A DNA stretch of 64,000 bases from Pseudomonadota bacterium (GTDB lineage Bacteria > Myxococcota > Myxococcia > Myxococcales > Myxococcaceae): NCBI GenBank assembly GCA_023426545.1, contig JAFAAN010000111.1, forward strand, positions 1-64,000, given 5' to 3'. Under the pieces are notes generated by a model, which made no database searches, was not told the DNA's origin, and saw nothing but the letters and a program-made list of their open reading frames with translations. This document shows positions 56,270-64,000 of the stretch, in pieces. The stretch's first letter is position 1, and every line of letters starts with the position of its first letter. Made by a program: the position numbers and the translations under genes.

Positions 56270-57013
56270 ATGGAGATGGATCAAACGATGGAGCGGGCGG
56301 GCAACTTCCTCCCCCGAGTGGATGACAACCCGGCGGGCGGCAGCGCGGTGGATCGCCGCGTGGTGACGCTGACGGCGCCGGCGTCGGCGGCGGCCGAGCA
56401 GTACCGCAGTCTTTATTACCGGCTGGAGCGCATGAGGGAGCTTCGGCCGATGAAGGTCGTGGCGCTCACCTCGGCGATGCCGGGAGAGGGCAAGACGGTG
56501 ACGAGCGTCAACCTGGCGCTCGCCGCGGCGCGGGCGAACCCGGAGCGCCGCATCCTGCTGGTGGATGCGGACCTGCGCCGGGGCGGGGTGGCGGCCACGC
56601 TGGGCATGCGCAACAAGACGGGCCTGGCGGAGCTGCTGGCGGGAGACTGCGAGGTGCGGGACGTGGTGCGCCGGTTCAACGCCACGCGCATGGCGCTCAT
56701 CCCCGCGGGCCTCACGCCCGAGGACACCGCGCAGGTGCTGGCGAGCGCGCGGATGAAGCAGTTCCTCAAGGCGGTGCGCGAGGGCTTCGACGAGGTCTAC
56801 ATCGACCTGCCGCCGACGCTGCCCTTCGCGGACGCGGCCATCCTCGGGCACCAGGTGGACGCCGTGCTGATGGTCATCCGCGCCAACGTGACGTCGGGCA
56901 AGACGGTGCACCAGGCGGTGGAGAGCCTGGGGGGCGCGCCCATCGTCGGCTGCGTGCTGAACGGCGCGGAGGTCCACTCGGCGCCGTACCTGAAGAACTA
57001 TGTGAAGAAATAG
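56270..57013 (+). CDS. exoD: Bacterial tyrosine kinase ExoD (Wze-like)
   Basis: This 247-residue protein has Walker A MPGEGKTVTS near residue 70, Walker A' LLVDADLRRGG near residue 95 and Walker B VYIDLPP, which together mark a BY-kinase. Only two tyrosines lie near the C-terminus (APYLKNYVKK), a much smaller cluster than in E. coli Wzc. It is the cytoplasmic partner of ExoC. In M. xanthus the same gene is described as btkA, a tyrosine kinase needed for spore coat formation. It starts 22 bp after exoC. Confidence 0.92.
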   Translation: MEMDQTMERAGNFLPRVDDNPAGGSAVDRRVVTLTAPASAAAEQYRSLYYRLERMRELRPMKVVALTSAMPGEGKTVTSVNLALAAARANPERRILLVDADLRRGGVAATLGMRNKTGLAELLAGDCEVRDVVRRFNATRMALIPAGLTPEDTAQVLASARMKQFLKAVREGFDEVYIDLPPTLPFADAAILGHQVDAVLMVIRANVTSGKTVHQAVESLGGAPIVGCVLNGAEVHSAPYLKNYVKK

Positions 57014-57064
57014 CGGCGGGGGCTTCGGCTTCGCCCCCTGGCAGGAGCGGGGGCGAGGCTGGAA

Positions 57065-58468
57065 ATGGCAGAGGGTCGGGCGGGTTGGTCGGAGGGGCAC
57101 GTGCTCCGCGTTTTTCACCACTATTTCTCTGCAAAGAAGCTGACGTTCTTCCTGGCCGAGAGCTCGGCGATCGCGTTGGCCTGCGTGGCGGGCGCGGCGG
57201 CCTGCGCGGCGCTCTTCGCGCCCGAGGGGGCGCACGCGCCCCTGGCGGAGCTGTGGCCCACGCTGCTCGTGTTGGGCGCGGCCTTCGTCATCACCTTCCA
57301 GTTCACGCTGTACCTGTTGGACCTGTATGACCTCCGCGTGGCGGCGGAGGACCGGGAGCGGGGATACCGTTTCCTCAAGGCGGCGGGTGTCACCGCGATG
57401 GTGGCGGGGGGCGTCATGCTGGTGACGCCCCTGGTGGTGCCGGTGCAACTGCCACCGGGCACGTTGCTGGGCGGGGCGATGGGGGCCCTGGCCGGCACGT
57501 TGACGGTGCGGGTGTCCATCCGCGCGCTGGTGGGGGCGCCGCATGCGGTGCTCATCGTCGGCGATGGTCCCAAGGCCCGGGCGGTGGCCAGCGCCATCGA
57601 GGCGGGGGGAGAGGGCACCTACCGCATCGTGGGCCTGACGGACCCGCGCACGTCCGGAGAGCCGCTGGAGCAGACGGCGGCGCGGCTGAACGCGGCATAT
57701 GTCGTTCAGGCGGCGGACGACATGCGCGGGGCCAACTGGGTGGATGCCCTGCTGCGCTGCCGGCTCCAGGGGCGGCGCGTCCATGACGCGACGGGCTTCT
57801 GTGAGCGGGTGCTGCGCCGGATTCCGGTGCAGTTCCTGCGAGCGAGCGACTTCGCCTTCGCGGACGAGCTCACCGTGTCCCCGCTCCGCCGCATGTCCAA
57901 GCGGGCGTTCGACATCGCGGTGGCATCGCTCCTGCTACTCCTCTCCGCGCCCTTCCTGCTGCTGGTCGCGGTGGCCATCAAGTTGGACTCGAAGGGGCCT
58001 GTTTTCTACCGGCAGGAAAGGACCGGGCTGTTCGGGAGCACGTATCACCTCTGGAAGTTCCGCAGCATGCGCACGGATGCGGAGAAGGATGGCGCGGTCT
58101 GGGCGAAGGCGAACGATGACCGTGTCACGGGGGTGGGACGCTTCATCCGCCGCACGCGCATCGATGAGATTCCCCAGGTCTTCAACATCCTGATGGGCGA
58201 CATGAGCTTCGTGGGGCCTCGCCCCGAGAGGCCGGTTTTCGTCGAGCAGTTGAAGCAGCAGATTCCATTCTATGGGTTGCGGGAGGCGGTGAAGCCAGGC
58301 CTGACGGGGTGGGCGCAGATTCGCTACCCCTACGGCGCGTCAGTGGAGGATGCGCGCAACAAGCTGGAGTTCGACCTGTACTACGTGAAGAACGGTTCGC
58401 TGTTCCTGGATGTGGGCATCATCTTCCACACCGTGAGGCACGTGCTGCTGGGTCGTGGGGCGCGGTAG
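57065..58468 (+). CDS. exoE: Polyprenyl-phosphate sugar-1-phosphate transferase ExoE (WbaP-like)
   Basis: This 467-residue protein has an N-terminal block of four or five membrane segments (ESSAIALACVAGAAACAALF, LWPTLLVLGAAFVITFQFTL and others), then a nucleotide-binding-like middle part. The catalytic domain starts near residue 278, with KRAFDIAVASLLLLLSAPF, RQERTGLFGSTYHLWKFRSM and DMSFVGPRPERPVFV, which carry the conserved Asp-Glu and basic residues of the family. It transfers a sugar phosphate from a nucleotide sugar to undecaprenyl phosphate, starting the repeat unit of the coat polysaccharide. Confidence 0.93.
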   Translation: MAEGRAGWSEGHVLRVFHHYFSAKKLTFFLAESSAIALACVAGAAACAALFAPEGAHAPLAELWPTLLVLGAAFVITFQFTLYLLDLYDLRVAAEDRERGYRFLKAAGVTAMVAGGVMLVTPLVVPVQLPPGTLLGGAMGALAGTLTVRVSIRALVGAPHAVLIVGDGPKARAVASAIEAGGEGTYRIVGLTDPRTSGEPLEQTAARLNAAYVVQAADDMRGANWVDALLRCRLQGRRVHDATGFCERVLRRIPVQFLRASDFAFADELTVSPLRRMSKRAFDIAVASLLLLLSAPFLLLVAVAIKLDSKGPVFYRQERTGLFGSTYHLWKFRSMRTDAEKDGAVWAKANDDRVTGVGRFIRRTRIDEIPQVFNILMGDMSFVGPRPERPVFVEQLKQQIPFYGLREAVKPGLTGWAQIRYPYGASVEDARNKLEFDLYYVKNGSLFLDVGIIFHTVRHVLLGRGAR

Positions 58469-58561
58469 GGCAATCCATTCCTCGGGTCTCGTGGGGGAGG
58501 GCCGGGGGAGTGGACCCGCCGGGGGAGGCGGGTTCGGGCGTGGTGGATGGGGGTTAGCGTC

Positions 58562-59641
58562 ATGGTGGGAATGGACATGGAAGCACCGCTGCCCGCGGAG
58601 TGGGCCGAGGCCCGGCGCAGGCTCGAACTGGAGCGCCAGGACAACGAGCTGCTGCAAGGGCAGGTGGACCGGCCGACGCGCATCGTCGCCATTGGTGGGG
58701 GCACGGGCCTGCCCATGGTGCTCCGGGGCCTGGCCCGGCGGGCGACGCCGAAGGCCCGGGAGCCCGGCATCGACATCACCGCGGTGGTGGCCATGAGCGA
58801 CGACGGGGGCAGCTCCGGCCGCCTGCGCCGCCTGCACGGCGCGCTGCCGCCCGGTGACATCCGCAACTGCCTGGTGGCGCTGGCGGGCGGGAAGAACGCG
58901 CTCAAGGACGTCTTCCAGTTCCGCTTCGGCGGCGCGCGGGGACTTGCGGGCCACGCCGTGGGCAACCTGCTCATCGCCGCGCTCGCGGAGCTGAAGGGGG
59001 ACTTCCTGGAGGCGGTGCGCATGTCCGGCGAGCTGCTCGGTGCGCGGGGACAGGTGCTGCCGTCCACGCTGGCCTCGGTGCAGCTGGTGGCGCAGATGCA
59101 CGACGACACGGAGGTGGTGGGGGAGCGCAACATCTGCCGCGCGCATGGCCGCGTGCGCCGCGTCACGCTGAGCCCGCGCTCGCCGCCGCCCACCGAGGGA
59201 CTGCTGGAGGCCATCGACACCGCGGACCTCATCGCCATCGGTCCGGGCTCGCTCTACTCCAGCGTGCTGCCCAACCTGCTGGTGGACGGCGTGGCCCAGG
59301 CGCTCAAGGAGACGCGGGCGCTGAAGGTCCTGGTGGCCAACCTGATGACGCAGCCGGGGGAGACGGACGGCATGTCCTGCCTGGACCACGTGCTGGCCGT
59401 CACCGACCACGTGGGGCCGGTGCTGGACGCGGTGCTCGTCAACGGCACGCTGCCCTCGGACGAGTCCGCCCAGCGTTACGCGCGGCGGGGCTCGTTCGTG
59501 GTGTCCGCCAACGCCCGGGAGCTGATAACCGCCGGTGTGGTGCCGGTGCAGGCCGACCTGCTCAAGGCGGGGTCCAGGATCCGACACGACAGCCGCAAGG
59601 TCGCCGCCTGCCTGCTGAAGATGGCCCGCAGCGGCTTGTAG
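58562..59641 (+). CDS. exoF: YvcK/CofD-superfamily protein ExoF
   Basis: This 359-residue protein reads from ATG 58562; nearby in-frame ATGs at 58571 and 58577 are alternatives. After about 45 residues comes RIVAIGGGTGLPMVLRGLAR, the nucleotide-binding start of YvcK proteins. It is followed by VVAMSDDGGSSGRLRR, GDIRNCLVAL, IGPGSLYSSVLPNLLV and VANLMTQPGETDGM, all family hallmarks. YvcK proteins bind UDP-sugars and affect growth on gluconeogenic carbon and cell-wall synthesis. Placement inside a polysaccharide operon suggests a link between UDP-sugar level and coat synthesis, which is inference. Confidence 0.92.
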   Translation: MVGMDMEAPLPAEWAEARRRLELERQDNELLQGQVDRPTRIVAIGGGTGLPMVLRGLARRATPKAREPGIDITAVVAMSDDGGSSGRLRRLHGALPPGDIRNCLVALAGGKNALKDVFQFRFGGARGLAGHAVGNLLIAALAELKGDFLEAVRMSGELLGARGQVLPSTLASVQLVAQMHDDTEVVGERNICRAHGRVRRVTLSPRSPPPTEGLLEAIDTADLIAIGPGSLYSSVLPNLLVDGVAQALKETRALKVLVANLMTQPGETDGMSCLDHVLAVTDHVGPVLDAVLVNGTLPSDESAQRYARRGSFVVSANARELITAGVVPVQADLLKAGSRIRHDSRKVAACLLKMARSGL

Positions 59642-59680
59642 CCGCGGCCTTCCATCCCCACCTTGGGTGCCCGACAGCTC

Positions 59681-60799
59681 ATGGAAGCGAGACACCTTTC
59701 CGCCTCGCCGCGCGTCGTCGAAGTCACGGGACGCGCGGCCTTCATGGCCCTGGAGTCCGAGTGGAACGCGCTCGTGGAGGCCACCTCCAACGAGCTCTTC
59801 TACCGGCACGAGTTCCTCCGTATCTGGCTGGACAACTTCGTCCCTGGCGTGAGCCCGCGCGTGCTGACGCTGAGGGACGCGGATGGCGCCCTGAGCGCCG
59901 CGCTCCCGCTGTGGGAGGAGCGCACGACGATGCGGGGCGTTCCGGTGCGGCAGCTGTCCGCGGCGGCCAACGCCCACTCCTGCCGATTCGACCTGCTGGC
60001 GAAGGCGCCGGCCGTCGCGGCGGCGGCCTTCGTCTCGCACCTGCGCGCACGCGGCGGCTGGGATGTCCTGCGGCTCACGGATGTCCCGGACGGCGGGGCG
60101 GCCTGGCGGCTCCATGCCGCGGCGCGCGAAGCGGGCCTGCCCGTGGGCGAGTGGGAGTCACTGCGCTCGCCCTACGTGCCGCTCCCCGCCACGCGGGAGG
60201 CCTTCCAGAAGACCCTTCCGTCCAAGTTCAAGGCGAACTGCCGGCGCCGGCGCCGGAAGCTGGAAGAGAAGGGGCCGTTGACCTTCGAGCGGGTGGCCGG
60301 CGGGTTGGGGATTGAGGCCGCGCTGGAGGAGGGCTTCCAACTGGAGCAGAGCGGTTGGAAGGGGGCGCGAGGCACCGCCATGGCGCAGGATGCGCGCACC
60401 CGTGGCTTCTACGCGGAGCTGGCGCGCGACGCGGCCTACCGTCAGAGGTTGGCGCTGTACTTCCTGCGGCTGGACGGGCGTCCGGTGGCCTTCCACTACG
60501 GGCTGGAGTACGGCGGACGCTACTTCCTGCTGAAGCCCGGCTACGACGAGCGCCAGCGTGAGTGCAGTCCGGGGCAGCTCCTGGTGGACGAGGTCATCGG
60601 GGCCTGCATCGACCGGGGCCTGCGTGAGTTCGACTTCCTGGGACCGGACATGGTGTGGAAGCGCGACTGGACGAACGCGGTCCGGCGCCACACCTGGCTC
60701 TACGTGTTCAATGACTCCCCCTATGGACGGGCGCTGTGCGCGGCCAGGTTCCGGTGGGGGCCCGCGGTGAAAGAGGTGGTGTCGCGATGGAGACGCTGA
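59681..60799 (+). CDS. exoG: GNAT/FemAB-like acetyltransferase ExoG
   Basis: This 372-residue protein reads from ATG 59681. It has the double GNAT fold of BioF2/FemAB-like proteins: ALESEWNALVEATSNELFYRHEFLRIW near the start (quoted in part), FKANCRRRRRKLEEKG in the middle and YFLRLDGRPVAFHYGLEY with LLVDEVIGACIDRGLREFDFL near the end. It probably acylates an amino sugar of the coat polysaccharide, consistent with the aminotransferase ExoH next door. The exact acceptor is unknown. Its end overlaps exoH by 13 bp. Confidence 0.88.
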   Translation: MEARHLSASPRVVEVTGRAAFMALESEWNALVEATSNELFYRHEFLRIWLDNFVPGVSPRVLTLRDADGALSAALPLWEERTTMRGVPVRQLSAAANAHSCRFDLLAKAPAVAAAAFVSHLRARGGWDVLRLTDVPDGGAAWRLHAAAREAGLPVGEWESLRSPYVPLPATREAFQKTLPSKFKANCRRRRRKLEEKGPLTFERVAGGLGIEAALEEGFQLEQSGWKGARGTAMAQDARTRGFYAELARDAAYRQRLALYFLRLDGRPVAFHYGLEYGGRYFLLKPGYDERQRECSPGQLLVDEVIGACIDRGLREFDFLGPDMVWKRDWTNAVRRHTWLYVFNDSPYGRALCAARFRWGPAVKEVVSRWRR

Positions 60800-61965
60800 A
60801 GCACACTGGCCGGCTGTTCGTTCCGTCACTGCCCACGCTGTGGCCCCACATGCTCATGTCGCGGCCGAAGCCGGGGGCGCTGCCGCCGTTCTCCTCGCCC
60901 AACGTCCGCTACTTCTACTTCGCCCGCAACGCCGTCTGGCTCACGGTGAAGATGCTGGGGCTGGACGCGGGCGAGGTGCTGATGCCGGCCTATCACCACG
61001 GCGTGGAGGTGGAGGCGCTGGTGGATGCGGGCGCCACGCCGCGCTTCTACCGGGTGGGCAGCCGCTGGGACGTGGACCTGGACGACGTGGCCCGGCGCAT
61101 CGGGCCGAAGACGCGGGCGCTGTACCTCACCCACTACGCGGGCTTCCCGGGCCCCGTCGATGAGATGCGCAAGCTGGCCGACCAGCACGGCCTCGTCCTC
61201 ATCGAGGACTGCGCGCTGTCGCTGTTGTCTTCGGACGGCGTGGTGCCCCTGGGGACGACGGGCGACGTGGGCATTTTCTGTCTCTACAAGACGCTTCCGG
61301 TACCCAATGGGGGCGCGCTGGTCATCAACGGCCCGCGCCAGTACAGCCTGCCGGAGCCGCCCGCGCCGCCGCCCGCGTCCACTTTCAGTCACACGGTGTC
61401 CGCGCTGCTGCAGAACCTGGAGCTGCGCGGCGGCCTGGCGGGCAGGGCCCTGCGCGGCGCCGTGCGCGCGCTGGGGCACGGTACGGTGAAGGCGGCCAGC
61501 ATCGAGCGCGTGGCCACGGGCACGCAGCACTTCGACCGGCGGCACGTGGACCTGGGCATGAGCCCGCTGACGAAGCGGATCGCCCTGGCGCAGGACCTGG
61601 AGGGCATCGTCGAGCAGCGGCGCCGCAACTACTTCTTCCTGCTGGGCCGACTGCGCGACGTGTCGCCGCCGCTGTTCAACCAACTGCCGCCAGGGACCTG
61701 CCCGTTGTTCTACCCGCTGGTGGTGCACGACAAGGCGGAGGTGTTGGCGCGGCTGCGGGTGCAGGGCATCGACGCCATCGACTTCTGGAAGCGCTTCCAC
61801 CCGGCCTGTGACGCGTCGGCCTTCCCGGAGGTGGCGCAGCTGCGACGCTCCATCGTGGAGATTCCGTGCCACCAGGACCTCACGCCCGAGGTCATGGCGG
61901 ACGTGGCGCACGCGGTGCGCGAGGCCATGAAGTCGGACCGCCGAACGAAGAAGCGCGTGGGCTGA
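60787..61965 (+). CDS. exoH: DegT/DnrJ/EryC1-family aminotransferase ExoH
   Basis: This 392-residue protein reads from ATG 60787, inside the end of exoG. Sugar aminotransferase features are FARNAVWLTVKMLGL, GEVLMPAYHHGVEVEALVDAG, THYAGFPGPVDEM, VLIEDCALSL (PLP Asp) and the PLP-binding Lys168 in CLYKTLPVPNGG. The family places amino groups on keto-sugars. With ExoG and ExoI it could make and acylate an amino sugar of the spore coat. Confidence 0.9.
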   Translation: METLKHTGRLFVPSLPTLWPHMLMSRPKPGALPPFSSPNVRYFYFARNAVWLTVKMLGLDAGEVLMPAYHHGVEVEALVDAGATPRFYRVGSRWDVDLDDVARRIGPKTRALYLTHYAGFPGPVDEMRKLADQHGLVLIEDCALSLLSSDGVVPLGTTGDVGIFCLYKTLPVPNGGALVINGPRQYSLPEPPAPPPASTFSHTVSALLQNLELRGGLAGRALRGAVRALGHGTVKAASIERVATGTQHFDRRHVDLGMSPLTKRIALAQDLEGIVEQRRRNYFFLLGRLRDVSPPLFNQLPPGTCPLFYPLVVHDKAEVLARLRVQGIDAIDFWKRFHPACDASAFPEVAQLRRSIVEIPCHQDLTPEVMADVAHAVREAMKSDRRTKKRVG

Positions 61966-62017
61966 GGTTCATCCAAGGGACAGGGGAGGGGCGGCCGCCC
62001 CTCGGGGAGGACGGGCG

Positions 62018-63220
62018 TTGATCCGGGAGGATGAGCTGTCGCAGGGACCGTGGGCCTCGCATCAGCTGGAGGTGGGGGCCGTGGGCAGCCTCTCCATGCT
62101 GGCGGGGATGCGGGAGGAGTGGGATGCGCTGCTGGACGCGAGCGACGCGGGCCCCTTCAATGCCTGGGAGTGGCTGTACCCCTGGTGCCGGCGGATTGCC
62201 TCCGGCCGACGGCCGCTGGTGCTGACGGCGCGAGAGAGGACGGGCGAGCTCGTGGGGCTGATGCCCCTGGGCGTCGAGTACCTGGGCATCACCGGCGTGC
62301 CGGTGCGGCGGCTGGGCTTCCTGGGCGAGACGCACGTGGGCAGCGACTACCTGGACGTGGTGGCGCACCGGGGCCGCGAGCGCGAGGTGGCCGGGGCCTT
62401 CGCGCGGGTGCTGCACGCGCTCCGCGATGAGTGGGACGTGTTGGACCTGTCGGACTTGCGCGAGGGCTCGCCCACGGTGGACGTGCTGCGGGAGACCTTC
62501 GCCCGGCAGGACGTGCGCGTGGCGCCGCGCTACGTGTGCCCCTACGACACGCTGACGCCCGGGGAGCCCTTCGAGGCGTTCCTCAAGCGCACGGGGCGCC
62601 GCGACAACTTCTTGCGGCGGCGCAAGTGGCTGGAGAAGCAGGAGGGCTACCGCATCGAGCGCACGGACGCGCCGGGCGCGCTGGCGGCGCCGCTGACGGA
62701 CTTCTTCCGCCTGCACTCCGCGCGGTGGGCCGCGGACGGGGGCTCCCAGGGCATCAAGGGGACGGGCGTGGAGGCCTTCCACCGGGATGCCACGCAGTTC
62801 CTGGCGGAGCGCGGCCGGCTGCGGCTGTACACGATGAAGGTGGGCGGCCAGGCCGTGGCGTCGGTGTACGGCATCCTCCACGGAGGCCGCTTCGTGTACT
62901 TCCAGTCCGGCTATGACCCGGCGTGGCGCAACCGCAGCGTGGGCCTGGTGCTGGTGGGCGAGACGTTCCGGGACGCCATCGACGCCGGCTTCACCGAGTA
63001 CGACTTCCTCCGGGGGACGGAGCCGTACAAGTCCGACTGGGTGTCGAAGCACCGGCGGACGGTGTCCGTGCGCGTCCACGCGGGCACCTTCGCGGGGCGC
63101 TGGTTCTCCCGGGCCGAGTCCCTGGCGCGCGACCTGCGGAACGGCGTCAAGGCGGTGATGCCGGACACGCTGGTGGAGAAGGTGCGGCGCCTCCGCCGAA
63201 GGTGGGCCGCGGTGCACTGA
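62018..63220 (+). CDS. exoI: GNAT/FemAB-like acetyltransferase ExoI
   Basis: This 400-residue protein starts at TTG 62018 with GGGGAGG about 10 bp upstream. It has the same double-GNAT plan as ExoG: MREEWDALLDASDAGPFNAWEWL near the start (quoted in part), FLKRTGRRDNFLRRRKWLEKQ in the middle and the acyl-CoA region VASVYGILHGGRFVYFQSGYDP, then YDFLRGTEPYKSDW. It is probably a paralogue of ExoG with a different acceptor. It is the last exo gene, followed by a long hairpin. Confidence 0.88.
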   Translation: MIREDELSQGPWASHQLEVGAVGSLSMLAGMREEWDALLDASDAGPFNAWEWLYPWCRRIASGRRPLVLTARERTGELVGLMPLGVEYLGITGVPVRRLGFLGETHVGSDYLDVVAHRGREREVAGAFARVLHALRDEWDVLDLSDLREGSPTVDVLRETFARQDVRVAPRYVCPYDTLTPGEPFEAFLKRTGRRDNFLRRRKWLEKQEGYRIERTDAPGALAAPLTDFFRLHSARWAADGGSQGIKGTGVEAFHRDATQFLAERGRLRLYTMKVGGQAVASVYGILHGGRFVYFQSGYDPAWRNRSVGLVLVGETFRDAIDAGFTEYDFLRGTEPYKSDWVSKHRRTVSVRVHAGTFAGRWFSRAESLARDLRNGVKAVMPDTLVEKVRRLRRRWAAVH

Positions 63221-63246
63221 GCGGCGCCTCGCGCCTCGAAATGACC

Positions 63247-63288
63247 GCGGCGTCGACACCGGCCATGAGGTGGCCAGCGCGACGCCGC
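63247..63288. terminator. Long hairpin at the end of the exo operon
   Basis: GCGGCGTCG at 63247-63255 pairs with CGACGCCGC at 63280-63288. Inside it, GGCCA at 63261-63265 pairs with TGGCC at 63271-63275. The structure lies between exoI and the convergent TPR gene and could end both transcripts. There is no T-tract. Confidence 0.55.
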
Positions 63289-63310
63289 TTGTGCCGCGTT
63301 CGGGGGCAGG

Positions 63311-64000
63311 TCAGGGAATGCCGCCAGCCACCTCGGAGCGGAGCTGGGCGATGGCGGGCCCCAGCTGCGGGGGCTGCATGTTGCGCGGCACCTCGACGGA
63401 GAAGCGCTCGAAGTGGGCCAGCGCCGCCGCCTTGTCACCGCGCCGCAGGGCGAGGCTGCCCAGGAAGATGAGCGCCTCCTGCGCGTCTGGCCACGTGTCC
63501 ACCAGCTCCGTCAGCTCCGCCTCGGCGCCGTCCATGTCGCCCTGGGTGGCGCGCAGCACGCCGCGGTGCACCTTCAGCTCGACGTTGAACGGGTCCGCGG
63601 CCAGGCCCTTCGCGGTGACCTTCACGGCCTCCTCGAACAGCTGCCGGCGGATGAGCTCGTGGCTCAGCAGCGCCGCGGCCTCCACGTCACCAGCGTTCGC
63701 CTCCAGGCGCGCTCGGGCCTCCTGCATCTCCGGGCCCTCCTGCATCTGCCCGTCCATGCCCGAGCCCTGCTGCGCGGCGGCGCCGCCCGGAGGCATGCGG
63801 CCGGTGGCCTCCATGCCGTCGGTGCGCGTCTCCTGCTCGGAGACGAGCAGGTAGCCCAGGCCGCCGAAGAACACGACGATGCCCGCGCCCCAGAGCGCGC
63901 CCACGAGCTGCGGGTGGCGTGACGCCCAGCCGGTGGGGGCTGGTGCCGGGGGCCGCGCGCGCGCGCCTTCACCGGAGGCCTTGCGCTTGAGGTGCTCGTC
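63311..64000 (-). CDS. Membrane-anchored TPR protein (start beyond right edge)
   Basis: The frame is open from the window edge to a stop at 63311, giving at least 229 residues. The first visible residues (DEHLKRKASGEGARARP) continue from outside. A membrane segment (GALWGAGIVVFFGGLGYLLV) is followed by a Met/Gln/Gly-rich linker and then at least three TPR units (AALLSHELIRRQLFEEAVKV, AEAELTELVDTWPDAQEAL, ALAHFERFSVEVP). The anchor-plus-TPR plan resembles CcmI/CycH-type cytochrome c assembly proteins, but the missing N-terminus prevents a firm call. Confidence 0.75.
   Translation of the reverse strand, partial: DEHLKRKASGEGARARPPAPAPTGWASRHPQLVGALWGAGIVVFFGGLGYLLVSEQETRTDGMEATGRMPPGGAAAQQGSGMDGQMQEGPEMQEARARLEANAGDVEAAALLSHELIRRQLFEEAVKVTAKGLAADPFNVELKVHRGVLRATQGDMDGAEAELTELVDTWPDAQEALIFLGSLALRRGDKAAALAHFERFSVEVPRNMQPPQLGPAIAQLRSEVAGGIP

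Overview
This window reads as a chromosomal segment of a myxobacterium, close to Myxococcus xanthus or a near relative. The G+C content is very high, GTG and TTG starts are common, and it contains two-FHA proteins next to a Hanks-type kinase, a DUF4388 protein and an NtrC-type regulator. Most tellingly, its last 10 kb matches, gene for gene, the nine-gene exoA-I operon for the spore-coat polysaccharide of M. xanthus.

Layout. (1) Positions 1-10036 form a mobile or defence island. It holds a fragment of an IS701-like transposase, an internally deleted IS1182-like element with 19-bp inverted repeats, and a tandem pair of XRE regulators whose first copy is cut at the element edge. A type I restriction-modification operon follows on the minus strand (hsdM-hsdS-hsdR), ending in an overlapping HExxH metallopeptidase gene, with a string of small overlapping genes ahead of hsdM, one broken by an in-frame stop. 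The island ends at the 3' side of tRNA-Glu(TTC) and tRNA-Lys(TTT), the usual place for integrated DNA. (2) 10391-18040 is core: greB, an unknown protein, PhoH with a PIN domain, DUF493, a methyltransferase, a lipid-kinase-like protein and dnaK. (3) 18191-24757 has an unknown protein and a MoxR ATPase / VWA protein / coiled-coil trio. (4) 24765-32880 is a signalling block: a DacZ-like diadenylate cyclase homologue with an altered RHR motif, a DksA-type zinc-finger protein, a kinase flanked by two zinc-ribbon/FHA proteins, a bifunctional RelA/SpoT enzyme and RidA. (5) 32912-42890 has a protein with three DsbA domains, a TusA-like protein, an ABC transporter pair, a penicillin-binding-type transpeptidase, DUF4388, a glutaredoxin-like protein, a doubly degenerate receiver/GGDEF protein and a sigma-54 response regulator. 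(6) 42945-52677 has an epimerase-acetyltransferase fusion, a two-gene unit encoding an exported caspase-like protein with a repeat barrel, a TPR protein, a DAHP synthase convergent with two tandem prephenate dehydratases, GNAT and EVE proteins. (7) 52678-63288 is the exo operon behind a good sigma-54 promoter candidate. A TPR membrane protein runs off the right edge.

In the exo operon, ExoA and ExoB would form the outer-membrane export path, ExoC and ExoD the chain-length and tyrosine-kinase pair, and ExoE would start the repeat unit. ExoG, ExoH and ExoI look like sugar-modifying enzymes and ExoF is a YvcK homologue. No flippase, polymerase or glycosyltransferase lies in the window; in M. xanthus these sit in a second locus. 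No CRISPR array or rRNA gene was seen. All functions are inferred from sequence motifs read by eye; no database search was run.
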